DNA of 64,000 nucleotides from Brucella pituitosa (GTDB lineage: Bacteria > Pseudomonadota > Alphaproteobacteria > Rhizobiales > Rhizobiaceae): NCBI RefSeq assembly GCF_003049685.1, contig NZ_PYSY02000003.1:310001-374000 (forward strand). The letters are read 5' to 3'. A program made the position numbers and the translations under genes. Positions within the stretch are counted from its first letter, which is position 1. Each line of letters begins with the position of its first letter. The notes under the pieces were generated by a model, which saw only the letters and a program-made list of their open reading frames with translations, did not search any database and was not told the origin of the DNA. This document shows, one piece after another, positions 47,293-56,622 of this stretch.

Positions 47293-48666
47293 ATGCGCAA
47301 ACAATCTGAGTTGCTTCGGTCTGCGATCACCGATCTCGCGGAACTTGTAAAAATCCCTTCCGTCAGCGCGCGGGGTCAGGAACTGCAATCCTGTGCGCGC
47401 AAAGTCGAAGATCTTCTAAACGCTGCCGGCTTTAGAACGGAAATCTGCGCAGGCGATGTCGGCCCCTTCGTCGTTGCTGAAACCGGTGATGGTCCGTTCA
47501 CGCTGGTAATATATAATCATTATGACGTTCAACCGGAGGATCCTGTCGAGCTCTGGACAAGTTCGCCCTATAGTCTCACAGAGCGAAACGGGCGACTATA
47601 CGGAAGAGGCGTGGCAGATGATAAAGGCGAATTCATAAGTCGGTTGGCCGGTTGGCGCGAATATCGTCGCCATAATCCGGGATCCCTGCCTTACCGTCTC
47701 ATCTGGATTGTTGACGGCGAAGAGGAGATTGGCAGCCCTTCCCTCGATAGCTTTCTTCAGCGCCGTTTTCCTGACTTGAAAGCAGACCTTTGCTGGTGGG
47801 AGTTTGGAGAGGTCGACAGCAGCGGTCATCCCATTGTTCTGATGGGCTTCAAAGGCGTTGCTGCTATTGAACTCGAATGCCGGACTGCACGCGCTGATCT
47901 TCACTCGAGCTTTGGTGCAATTTTCGATAATCCTCTCTGGCGAATTTCAGCTGCTCTGTCTTCAATGCGTGACGCGAACGGACGCGTTTTAATTGACGGC
48001 TTTTACGACACAATCCCTGTAGTTCCGCAAGATGTTGAGCAGTTGGTCGAAACGCCGCCATATACGCTCGACAGCTTGCAAGAAGCCACAGGCGGCAAGC
48101 GGCTTCTTGCCGGTACAAATGCATCGAATTTCTATCGTAATCTCAATCTTGAGCCATGTTTGAATATCAATGGCATTTCTGGAGGCTACGCCGGGGAGGG
48201 CGCTAAAACCGTATTGCCCGCCAGAGCCGTTGCAAAACTCGATTTCAGGCTTGTACCTAACCAGCATCCGTTACATGTCGTGGAACTGGTGAGACGGCAC
48301 TTAGATAAACACGGCTTTGAGGATGTTGAAGTCAAGGTACTGGATGCTGAAGTTCAGGCTGTGCGGTGCGATCACAAACATTGGGCGGTTCAGGAGGGGA
48401 TCCGTCTGCTTGAATTGCATTTCGGCAAGGCACCGATAGTTCAGCCCAGTTCTCCTGCTTCGGGGCTCGCTCATCCTTTCATCAGAAACATGGGGGCTAC
48501 GCTATTTGGCGCCGGACTTACCCATCATGCAGCCATGCTTCATTCACCAGACGAGAACATCATCATCGCGCAGCTGGAGAAAATGATTCATTTCTCTAGC
48601 GATTTTTTCCAAAAGCTTGCCAGTCATTGCACTGGAGCACACCACAGCCTCGAAGAGGTGCAATAG
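47293..48666 (+). CDS. M20-family metallopeptidase/deacylase
   Basis: A 457-residue cytoplasmic zinc hydrolase. Metal ligands: His in 'VIYNHYDVQPED', Asp in 'GRGVADDKGEF', catalytic Glu pair in 'WIVDGEEEIGSPS' and C-terminal His in 'AAMLHSPDENI'. The insertion dimerisation domain lies between about residues 190 and 320. Members cleave dipeptides or N-acyl amino acids. Placed between the binding protein and permeases, which suggests the imported substrate is a dipeptide or acylated amino acid. Confidence 0.9.
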   Translation: MRKQSELLRSAITDLAELVKIPSVSARGQELQSCARKVEDLLNAAGFRTEICAGDVGPFVVAETGDGPFTLVIYNHYDVQPEDPVELWTSSPYSLTERNGRLYGRGVADDKGEFISRLAGWREYRRHNPGSLPYRLIWIVDGEEEIGSPSLDSFLQRRFPDLKADLCWWEFGEVDSSGHPIVLMGFKGVAAIELECRTARADLHSSFGAIFDNPLWRISAALSSMRDANGRVLIDGFYDTIPVVPQDVEQLVETPPYTLDSLQEATGGKRLLAGTNASNFYRNLNLEPCLNINGISGGYAGEGAKTVLPARAVAKLDFRLVPNQHPLHVVELVRRHLDKHGFEDVEVKVLDAEVQAVRCDHKHWAVQEGIRLLELHFGKAPIVQPSSPASGLAHPFIRNMGATLFGAGLTHHAAMLHSPDENIIIAQLEKMIHFSSDFFQKLASHCTGAHHSLEEVQ

Positions 48667-48667
48667 G

Positions 48668-49336
48668 ATGTCAGTTGTCTTCGCATACCTGCCTCAGCTT
48701 TTGCAGGGACTCGCGGTAACATTGATCGTCGCACTCGGGAGTTTCATTTGCGGGTTAGTTGTTGCCCTCATTCTCGCCCCTCTTGCGATATACGCGCCCG
48801 CACCTGTTCGGAAAATTATCAGTCTTTACGTCGGATTAATCCGAGGCCTGCCCGAACTCCTCGTTATCTTCCTTATATTTTACGGAGGAACAGTGCTTCT
48901 GACGAAAATCGCGGGACGTTACATCGAGGTAAACGCCATTACTGCAGGCATCGCGGCTCTATCGGTCGTTTGTGCTGCCTACCTAACTGAAATTCTCCGC
49001 GGCGCCCTTCTCAGCGTATCGAGTGGGCAGTGGGAGGCTGCGTTAGCGCTTGGGTTAAGGCGAGCGCGAGCTTTTCGCTTGGTTGCCCTGCCGCAGATGA
49101 TGGCGCGGGCGCTTCCTGGACTTGGCAACCAATGGCTTGTCATTTTGAAGGAAAGTGCATTGGTATCCATCATCGGGCTTGAAGAACTCATGCGCAAATC
49201 AGTAGTCGCCGCCGGTGCTACGCGTGAACCGTTAGCGTTTTATCTCAGTGCAGCGGCTCTTTATATTGCCGTGACCGGGGTTTCAACGCTGTTACTCAAG
49301 GCTTATGCCTCCCGACTTGCGCCACAGACACGGTAG
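48668..49336 (+). CDS. Amino acid ABC transporter permease 1
   Basis: A 222-residue membrane protein of the HisM/HisQ type, with 'LVGLIRGLPELLVIFLIFYGG' and the EAA loop 'QWEAALALGLRRARAFRLVALPQ'. The ATG at 48668 follows the peptidase stop by one base. A second permease follows, so a heterodimeric channel is expected. Confidence 0.92.
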   Translation: MSVVFAYLPQLLQGLAVTLIVALGSFICGLVVALILAPLAIYAPAPVRKIISLYVGLIRGLPELLVIFLIFYGGTVLLTKIAGRYIEVNAITAGIAALSVVCAAYLTEILRGALLSVSSGQWEAALALGLRRARAFRLVALPQMMARALPGLGNQWLVILKESALVSIIGLEELMRKSVVAAGATREPLAFYLSAAALYIAVTGVSTLLLKAYASRLAPQTR

Positions 49337-49340
49337 TATC

Positions 49341-50021
49341 ATGTCATTCGATCTCTTTCTTCCAGCATTTAGGGCCATTCAGCATGGCATTTGGTTATCC
49401 CTGTTAATTACGGTTTCCGCTTTTGTGTTGGGTCAGATTTTTGCTTTGCCAATCGCGCTCGCGCTGACATCAACAAAGAAATGGCTGCGCTACCCGGCGA
49501 CTACATATACATTCATGGTGCGAGGAAGCCCGCTGCTCGTCCAGCTCTTTATCGTTTACTATGGTCTTGGTCAGGTTGAGTTTATTCGGGAAAGCTTTCT
49601 TTGGCCCTTACTGAGAAGTGCTCTTTACTGTGCTATCATCACTATCGGTTTGAACTCGGCGGCGTACACCGCGGAAGTGATTGCCGGAGCCATACGCCAG
49701 CTACCGAACGGTCAAACGGAAGCAGCAAGCGCTTTGGGTCTGAGGAAATTTACAGCCCTTCGTAAAGTGATCTTTCCGCAAGTTTATAGGTCGATTTTAC
49801 CTGCACTAGGCAATGAGCTCGTTCTGGTTATGAAGGGATCGACTTTGGCCAGTGCTGTCACGGTTATGGAGATGACAGGGGCTGCTCGAGTGTTTGTTGC
49901 AAAAACTTACGCACCCTTTGAAACGTTCCTGGTCGCGGGGGCCATCTATCTGATCATAGGCGCGGTTTTCGGCTCCATTGTACGTTCTGTTGAACTTCGG
50001 GTTGCAATCCCGGGACGATGA
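49341..50021 (+). CDS. Amino acid ABC transporter permease 2
   Basis: A 226-residue HisM-like permease: 'FMVRGSPLLVQLFIVYYGLGQ', EAA loop 'GQTEAASALGLRKFTALRKVIFPQ' and five predicted spans. It begins 4 bp after the preceding permease stop. Pairs with permease 1. Confidence 0.92.
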   Translation: MSFDLFLPAFRAIQHGIWLSLLITVSAFVLGQIFALPIALALTSTKKWLRYPATTYTFMVRGSPLLVQLFIVYYGLGQVEFIRESFLWPLLRSALYCAIITIGLNSAAYTAEVIAGAIRQLPNGQTEAASALGLRKFTALRKVIFPQVYRSILPALGNELVLVMKGSTLASAVTVMEMTGAARVFVAKTYAPFETFLVAGAIYLIIGAVFGSIVRSVELRVAIPGR

Positions 50022-50070
50022 TTCCAATTCGTTTTCGAAATAACTGACTATCTAGTAGGGGATTTTCATC

Positions 50071-50835
50071 ATGTTGACCGCCGCGAAGCCTGCTGTTGAA
50101 TTCGTTCCAGTTATACAGCTGCAGAGAATGAACAAATGGTATGGACAATTCCATGTCCTCAAGGACATTGACCTTCAAGTGACGCCGGGCGAACGTATCG
50201 TTGTTGCTGGCCCATCGGGCTCGGGCAAGTCGACAATGATCCGTTGCATCAACCGTCTGGAAGAACACCAGAAGGGCCAGATCATTGTTGATGGCATTGA
50301 ACTCACCAACGATTTGAAGAAGATCGATGAAGTACGCCGCGAAGTCGGCATGGTGTTCCAGCATTTCAATCTCTTCCCGCATCTGACCATTTTGGAAAAC
50401 TGCACCCTGGCACCGATTTGGGTACGCAAGATGCCAAAGAAGAAGGCGGAAGAAATCGCCATGCATTATCTGGCGCGCGTGAAAATTCCGGAACAGGCCA
50501 ACAAATATCCGGGCCAGCTTTCAGGCGGCCAGCAGCAGCGTGTGGCGATTGCCCGTGCGCTTTGCATGAACCCGAAGGTCATGCTGTTCGACGAGCCGAC
50601 CTCGGCGCTCGATCCGGAAATGGTCAAGGAAGTGCTGGATACGATGGTGAGTCTTGCCGATGAAGGCATGACCATGATCTGTGTGACGCACGAAATGGGC
50701 TTTGCGCGTCAGGTTGCCAATCGTGTGATCTTCATGGATCAGGGCCAGATCGTCGAACAGAATTCGCCTGCCGAGTTCTTCGACAATCCACAACATGAGC
50801 GCACCAAGCTGTTCCTGAGCCAGATTCTGCACTAA
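50071..50835 (+). CDS. Amino acid ABC transporter ATPase (AapP/GlnQ type)
   Basis: A 254-residue ATPase. Walker A '[20 protein letters not shown]' near residue 48, Q-loop '[18 protein letters not shown]', signature '[15 protein letters not shown]', Walker B '[14 protein letters not shown]', switch His 'VTHEMGF'. Codon use looks more GC-rich and regular than the neighbouring permeases, resembling the conserved AapP of rhizobia, so the gene might have been recruited from another operon. Last intact gene of the operon. Confidence 0.93.
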   Translation: MLTAAKPAVEFVPVIQLQRMNKWYGQFHVLKDIDLQVTPGERIVVAGPSGSGKSTMIRCINRLEEHQKGQIIVDGIELTNDLKKIDEVRREVGMVFQHFNLFPHLTILENCTLAPIWVRKMPKKKAEEIAMHYLARVKIPEQANKYPGQLSGGQQQRVAIARALCMNPKVMLFDEPTSALDPEMVKEVLDTMVSLADEGMTMICVTHEMGFARQVANRVIFMDQGQIVEQNSPAEFFDNPQHERTKLFLSQILH

Positions 50836-50899
50836 TCCGGTTGAGTACCTTGCATTGAAAACACCCGCCAGTGTCCCTGACGAGTGTTATTGTTGACGA

Positions 50900-50914
50900 A
50901 TTCTATTGTAGAAT
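50900..50914. promoter_or_regulatory. Palindrome ATTCTA-N3-TAGAAT, copy 2
   Basis: Same arms as at 35959-35973, with TTG as spacer and a following C. It lies in the 91-bp gap between the amino acid ATPase gene and the truncated polyamine ATPase gene. Confidence 0.5.
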
Positions 50915-50926
50915 CTGACGTCATCA

Positions 50927-51655
50927 GTGTCCCGGAAGATTCTGACTGGTGGTCAACAACAGCGTGTTGCGGTGGCGCGCGCCCTTGTTTTCAATCCGCC
51001 TGTCATTTTGATGGACGAGCCACTGGGAGCGCTTGATAAGAAGTTGCGGGAAAACATGCAGCTTGAAATCAAACGTATTCAGGAGCGGCTGGGAGCAACG
51101 GTCATTTATGTGACGCATGATCAGGAAGAGGCACTTACAATGTCTGATCGTGTAGCGGTTATGCAAAATGGTCAGCTGGAGCAAATAGATACCCCAGAGG
51201 CACTTTATCGAAATCCTGTCAGCAGCTTTGTCGCAGATTTCATTGGTACAATGAATTTCTTGCCTGCGGTTAAGATCGGAAAAAAATTGGGCGCGGCTGT
51301 CCTGCGCATCGGAGAGCATACGGTGATCGACCTCCCCATCACCAGCCTCAATACTTCTCTTTCAAATCAAGACATCGATAGGAAGCTTACTCTGGCATTT
51401 CGGCCCGAGCATGTTTCGTTGGAACAAGGCGGTAATGCGGCATCGTCAGCGATCCAGGGAGAGATTGAAGCTGATATTTTCATGGGATCGACGAACACAT
51501 ACGTCGTGAAGCTTAATGATTGTCCTGACGCGCAAATACGCGTTCAAAGTGCTGCCAATACGGCTACAGCGTTCAAGCGCGGCGACCGCGTTTCACTGCG
51601 ACTCAATAACCAGTCTGTCCATGCGTTCGCATCTCGCGAAAGGGACGCAGCATGA
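50927..51655 (+). pseudogene. 5'-truncated spermidine/putrescine-type ABC ATPase
   Basis: The frame begins just before the signature motif ('[15 protein letters not shown]') and continues through Walker B 'VILMDEPLGALDKKL', 'YVTHDQEEALTMSDRVAV' and the TOBE region 'LTLAFRPEHVSLEQG'. About 140 N-terminal residues, including Walker A, are absent and nothing upstream encodes them. It cannot bind ATP normally. The gene overlaps the next one by four bases, as in a pot operon. Confidence 0.85.
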
Positions 51656-52556
51656 CGGGTGTACAATCTAATTTGCAAGAAGAAGCGTTGTTTAACGAAG
51701 GCTCTTGGCTGACATCGCCCTCAGCGCGGACTTATTCAGGTGCCTCTTCCTGGCTCCTAACACTGCCGTTGATCGTTTGTCTAGCTGTAGGATTCATATA
51801 TCCAATAGTCAGTTTGATAGGATTGAGCTTTTCGGAAGGTTTCCTTGCCACCTACGGGCGCATCTTTGCGGAGCCATTGTATCAAGTGTTTTATTCTCAA
51901 CGGTTACAGTTGCGTTGATTGTAACTGTTGCAGGGGTTCTGCTCGGATATCCTATTGCATTTGCCATGGCGCGTCTGAACAAACGATGGGCATTTGTGGT
52001 AGCAGCTTGCGTTTTTATACCTTTGTGGACGTCGATATTAATCCGTTCGTATGCCTGGATTGTTCTTTTACAACGTAATGGTTTGGTCAACTCTTTACTT
52101 GAAACAACGGGAGTGACTGAGCAGCCGGTTAAGATGCTCTATACGCAAGGCGCAGTAATCCTTGCTATGACGCATGTCTTGCTTCCCTTCGTCATCCTGC
52201 CGATTTTCTCGGTCCTTCGGACCTTGCCTACAGACTATGTCCGAGCAGCAAGGAACCTTGGGGCAGGTGCGGTGGTAACATTTCTGAGAATTACTTTTCC
52301 GCTCAGCCTTCCGGGCGTGTTCGCCGGAGCAACGATCTGTTTCGTGTTGGCTTTGGGGTTCTATATCACGCCTGCTCTTGTCGGTGGCCCGGGCTCGATG
52401 TTGATGCCAACGTTAATCGGACAGCAAACGACCGTGGTTGTCGACTTGCCTTTTGCAGCCGCACTCTCAACCGTCCTTCTGGTCATGACATTGGTCTTCA
52501 TAGCCCTACTCCGAAAAGCATTGTCCTTTCAAAAGGGGTTTAGCAATGTCCATTGA
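51652..52556 (+). pseudogene. PotB-type permease with a one-base frameshift
   Basis: The first frame (ATG 51652) encodes a hydrophilic N-terminus and the first span 'WLLTLPLIVCLAVGFIYPIV', reaching 'EPLYQ' at about 51888. The second frame continues 'VLFSTVTVALIVTVAGVLLGYPIAFAMARL', the EAA loop 'YVRAARNLGAGAVVTFLRITFPL', to 52556. Adding one base after 51889 restores a normal permease of about 300 residues. Either a real mutation or a sequencing error; the damaged neighbours favour mutation. Confidence 0.85.
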
Positions 52557-53409
52557 TCAACCCTTCAATCGCTCTCTTCATGTCATCAGTAAAAGCTCGA
52601 TAAGGACCGCATATAGCCGGGCTTTGGTGTTATTCGCGAAAGTTGTAGGAGGATGTCTAATTGCGGCCATCCTATTTTTTCTGATCCTTCCGACAATATT
52701 GGTTGTCCCAATGTCTCTTAGTCAGACGGATTACATTAAATTTCCTCCTGACGGATTCACGTTACGATGGTACTACGCCTATTTTACTGACCCAGATTGG
52801 ATGTCTGCCACCTGGTTTAGCTTTCGCATTGCCCTTATGACAACGATCACTGCGACAATCATCGGGACAATGGCAGCGCTTGCTATTGTGAGAGGTAATT
52901 TGCCGTGGAAAAATGGCATCCAAGCGCTTTCGATAGGTCCGTTGATTGTACCTCATGTTGTGTTGGGAGTTGCTTTGTTTCTGGTGTTTGCGCCTTTGCA
53001 ACTGACTGGCAGTTTCACGGGGTTTCTCATTGCTCACACGGTCCTCGCTGTTCCCTATGTGTTAATTACAGTTATGGCCTCGTTGCAGCGCTTTGATCCA
53101 GAGCTTGAACTTGCGGCGCTTAATTGTGGTGCCAATCGCTTTCAAACATTTTTCAAAATTGTTCTGCCAAATATTATGCCTGGTATCGCATCTGGCGGGG
53201 TATTCGCCTTTCTCGCTTCTTTTGATGAAGCGACAGTTGCTTTCTTCATTTCAGAGACCGGTGGCAAATCTATCGGACGAAAGATGTTTGAAGACATTGA
53301 TTTTAACCTGACGCCCGTGATTGCTGCAGCCTCTACGTTCATGATTGTGATCGCACTGGTTCTTATGAGCATTGCTCATTTTATGACGCGCAGCATTCGT
53401 TCAAAATAG
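52546..53409 (+). CDS. PotC-type polyamine ABC permease
   Basis: A 287-residue membrane protein, intact. First span 'GGCLIAAILFFLILPTILVV', then 'DPDWMSATWFSFRIALMTTITAT' and the EAA loop 'PELELAALNCGANRFQTFFKIVLPN'. It overlaps the preceding gene. It is probably non-functional in practice since its ATPase partner lacks the nucleotide-binding half. Confidence 0.9.
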   Translation: MSIDQPFNRSLHVISKSSIRTAYSRALVLFAKVVGGCLIAAILFFLILPTILVVPMSLSQTDYIKFPPDGFTLRWYYAYFTDPDWMSATWFSFRIALMTTITATIIGTMAALAIVRGNLPWKNGIQALSIGPLIVPHVVLGVALFLVFAPLQLTGSFTGFLIAHTVLAVPYVLITVMASLQRFDPELELAALNCGANRFQTFFKIVLPNIMPGIASGGVFAFLASFDEATVAFFISETGGKSIGRKMFEDIDFNLTPVIAAASTFMIVIALVLMSIAHFMTRSIRSK

Positions 53410-53436
53410 ACTTTCTGTCATAGGGGAATACTTACA

Positions 53437-54500
53437 ATGATGATTGATAGATATTTGTCCGCAGCGTGCGGAGGTGTAATCATTGGCTTGGCGGTTGGAA
53501 TAGCAACTGACAATGCGCCGCCACCGAGCGTGTGGTAATCGCTTCCACAGGTGGGGCTTATGATAAGGCATTAAAAGAGGCTTGGTTCGATCCATTCACG
53601 AAAGAAACTGGGATTGAAGTCGTGACAGTGGTTGCTACTAATGCTGAAATGCGGGCCAAAGCTTCCGCTATGGTAAAAACGGGTAATGTATCTTGGGATC
53701 TTTACCTTGACGGCGAAATACAAGCAGCTTCTGAAGCCCATCAAGAATCCACTGAAGACTTGTCCGGCTTTTGCGAGCAATTCAAGGGCAAAGCTGGTCT
53801 CGTTGAGAACGCTTGTGGAAGAGGAGGCGCTTTACTTCAGTCAACTGCAACGCTTCTGGCATATCGATTAACTGAGGGGCCGCAACCACAAACTTGGGCA
53901 GATATGTGGGATGTTGAAAAATTTCCGGGTGGGCGTTCTTTTCCGAACTTCGACGATCCCTGGCGCGTGTTAGCAGCAGCTTTGCTTGCAGATGGTGTCA
54001 AAAAAGATGAGCTTTTCCCTCTGGACGTTGATCGTGCCTTTCGTAAACTCGACGAAATACGATCTGATGTAACGCTCTGGTGGAAGACGGGGGATCAAAG
54101 TGTGCAAGGTTTTAGAAATGAAGATTATGCACTGGGCCAGATTTGGCTTACTCGGGCAAAAGCTATGAAAAACGAAGGATTGCCGATCAGCTGGTCTTAC
54201 AAAGCCTCCTTTTTAGTCGGTGATCGCATTGCCCTTGTGAAAGGAGCTCCCAATCGTAAAAACGCGGAAAAGCTGATCGAATTCTGGCTGAATTCGGCAC
54301 AAGCGCGAGCACAGGCTTGTGAAAAGCTATCCTGCACACCGCCAAGTACTGATGCAATTGCGCTAATGTCTGATGAAGTTCGGCAAACGATGCCCAGCGC
54401 CAATGATCTTGAGGAAAACATAGTAATACCCGATGCGGATTGGATAAATAACAATTCGGCATCTTTGCTACAACAGTGGAACACTTGGGTAAGGCAATAA
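53437..54500 (+). pseudogene. PotD-type binding protein with a frameshift at the signal-peptide junction
   Basis: ATG 53437 starts 'MMIDRYLSAACGGVIIGLAVG', a plausible export signal, ending at a stop at 53548. The mature domain is in another frame: 'ERVVIASTGGAYDKALKEAWF', 'WDLYLDGEIQAASEA', 'NFDDPWRVLAAALL', ending 'LLQQWNTWVRQ'. A one-base shift around 53515-53522 joins them. Without it the mature part could start only at a GTG at 53532 and would stay in the cytoplasm. Confidence 0.8.
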
Positions 54501-54555
54501 AAATATTATAATCATTTTTGCGGTTATAAAGCGTAATTTCCGATCACGACGATTA

Positions 54556-54601
54556 GCCCCGATCTGTCCGGCTGTTCCGGGTTGCAAGGGCAGATCGGGG
54601 C
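54556..54601. terminator. Strong hairpin after the polyamine operon
   Basis: GCCCCGATCTG (54556-54566) pairs with CAGATCGGGGC (54591-54601), 11 bp perfect, extendable by CC/GG inside. It separates the pot-type operon from insertion-sequence debris coming the other way and may terminate both, or be the outer end of the element. Confidence 0.6.
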
Positions 54602-54634
54602 GAATGGTTTCGCTTTCTTGGCTTTCGCTTGAGA

Positions 54635-55480
54635 CTATTGTATTGCGGCCGGTTCATTGGAACCCTGCCGCGATAGCGCCTTTTGTCGCCGCGCAATAAC
54701 CGCAGGATCGTTTATAAAATCCGTGCGGCGCCCGGGTTTACCGCCGCCTGGCTTGTAACTGTTTTTGTCACTGTTGGTCTTCACGTTCGCTTCCACCGGT
54801 TGGTCCTGCTGCACTTTGATATAGGCCGAAACATCACTTAGCCGCTTGTTCTTTTTGATTGCTGCATGGGTCACACGCTGATCTTTGTTGAACACGCGGT
54901 AGGGTAGGGAATGCCCCTTCCAGCTTACATCCAACCGGCCATCCGCATAGGCGAAGGTCTCAACATAACGTCCAATGCGGCCACGCCTCACCTCGGTCTC
55001 TTCCAGCATGATCCACTGGCGCTCAAACGAAAATGTCAGCTGTGAACCCACATAGTGCTGCTCACGCTTGCATAGAATGTCCTGCAAGCGTCTAGGCGCA
55101 AAATTGAGCGACCGTAGCAGGTTTTCAGGCCGGGCAGGGATGATCGCAAAGCGCCTGTTATAATCCGCTATGAAGCGTGGTAAAAAGGCATTGTCGTCTC
55201 CATGTCGCTGCTCCCAGCAAGCCTTAATTCCCTGACCAGGCGATCCTGTAACCTTCGGTTCATCCGCTCAACACGACCCTTGGCCTGGCTCGAATTTGCA
55301 CATAGAATCTCGATATTTAACTCACACAACGCCCGCCCGAATTGCGTCATGCCCTGTCCGCCTCTGGCATCTTTCTTCGCTACCCGAAACACCGAATGCT
55401 TATCGGAATAAAAGGCGACTGGTGCACCGTGTCGGTTGAGATAACGGCCGAGCGCCTCGAAATATGTAAAGGGTACATTC
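54635..55480 (-). pseudogene. C-terminal part of an ISNCY-family transposase, frameshifted
   Basis: From about 55480 the minus strand encodes 'TYFEALGRYLNRHGAPVAFYS' and 'DKHSVFRVAKKDARGGQGMTQ', then 'ILCANSSQAKGRVERMNRRLQ' (catalytic-core segment with Glu), up to 'SSDME' near 55195. After a shift it goes on as 'AFLPRFIADYNRRFA', 'LLRSLNFAPRRLQDILCKRE' and 'SLPYRVFNKDQRVTHAAI' to the stop at 54635. The N-terminal half with the first Asp is missing. Family named from memory of similar transposases. Confidence 0.75.
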
Positions 55481-55620
55481 TATTTGGTTACTAGTTCCCG
55501 CAACATGACACTCATTGCCGCCCATGATCTCAGAATTTCCACATCACGGATAAATCCCTGATGACCGTTTTCTCATACCCGGTCGCGATCAACGTAATTT
55601 GTAAGACAACAAGATGGGGT

Positions 55621-56234
55621 TCAACTACCTGTCTCATCATTGGAGGCATCGAGGGTTTTTGATTCAGGCGAGCCTTTCTCCCGAAGATAAATCGAAAGAA
55701 CGACCAGAACTGCCGTCGAGAGAAACTCAGACTGCCAGTTCTGAAAGGATTCAAACCAGAAACCGGCATTCGTAAGATAGGACAGGAAATTTTCAGCAGT
55801 ATCTCCATGCCGTCTCGCTTCATCAGACGCCGCACGGAAGCTTGCTGACACGTGAAGGAGGAAGCTTGCGGTGAACATCGAAAATAGTACAATGCCGAGC
55901 GAATGGGCTGAAAAAAAGAGGTCCGCGGTTTATTCGATGGTTCTTTGTCGACTTCTTTAGGGTCTCGAGATTCAGCAGATCCCCTTTGGACAAGAAGCGC
56001 GGTCAAAACAACATAGACCCCCATCTGGAGGAATTCACTTTCCCAATTTTCAAATAGAGCAGACAGAAATTCACCACTAATCAGGTATGCCGCCAGTCCT
56101 ATTGGTGTTTGATGGTGGCGAAGCAAATCCTGATTGTAATTCACATGGCCCAAAATAGTCATACCGATGAGTGTGAGCGAGAACATCCCCATAAGTGCGA
56201 TCGTTAGGCTGTTGTCTCTAAAGAACGAACGCAT
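55621..56234 (-). pseudogene. DUF6766-like membrane protein with a homopolymer frameshift
   Basis: The ATG complementary to 56232-56234 starts 'MRSFFRDNSLTIALMGMFSL', continues with 'LGHVNYNQDLLRHHQTPIG' and 'FENWESEFLQMGVYVVLTALLVQRG', up to 'RTSFF'. The rest lies in another frame: 'SAHSLGIVLFSMFTASFLLHV', 'FESFQNWQSEFLSTAVLVVLSIYL', ending at 55621. Adding one T to the T7 run (complementary to about 55908-55914) restores a four-span protein of about 205 residues with an internal NWxSEFL duplication. May be a sequencing error. Confidence 0.75.
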
Positions 56235-56340
56235 CAGTGATCCTGTTGTGGCTGGTCTTGCCACATGTTGCTTTGTATTTACTATCAAGTCGCACTCGCT
56301 ACTCGCTTTAACAAATTATTGTAAGCCAATAATTTCTCTG

Positions 56341-56622
56341 CTATTTGTTCTTAACGCCCTGCTCCCGACAGGCCTTGGCATCCTTACCTGGAGAACATTT
56401 TCTATTCTTTTCTATCCTTTTTTCGCGCTCGTGTTTTTGTTGGCGCAATTGTTTTTGTTCAGGGGCAGCCTCAGGTAGCACCCGCTTTGAGGGCGTAATC
56501 GTTGTCTCATTACCCGGCATCTCCGGTTCTTGACCGCCCGATTGCGGCGGAGCGCCAGATTCTTGTGCCTGCGCGGCTGTTACCATGAAAAACAACATGA
56601 GTGACAAGACTATAGGTTTCAT
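56341..56622 (-). CDS. Small secreted hydrophilic protein
   Basis: A 93-residue protein with a signal peptide ('MKPIVLSLMLFFMVTAAQA'). The mature part is Gln/Glu/Pro-rich, then strongly basic ('RQQKHEREKRIEKNRKCSPGKDAKACREQG') with two Cys that could form one disulphide. No family recognised. A GAAGGAAG ribosome binding site supports the start. Monocistronic. Confidence 0.7.
   Translation of the reverse strand: MKPIVLSLMLFFMVTAAQAQESGAPPQSGGQEPEMPGNETTITPSKRVLPEAAPEQKQLRQQKHEREKRIEKNRKCSPGKDAKACREQGVKNK

Noticed and set aside
55530..56288. 252-codon frame running through the DUF6766-like gene
   Set aside because: The C-terminal half is an out-of-frame read-through after the T7 frameshift; the real second half is in another frame.
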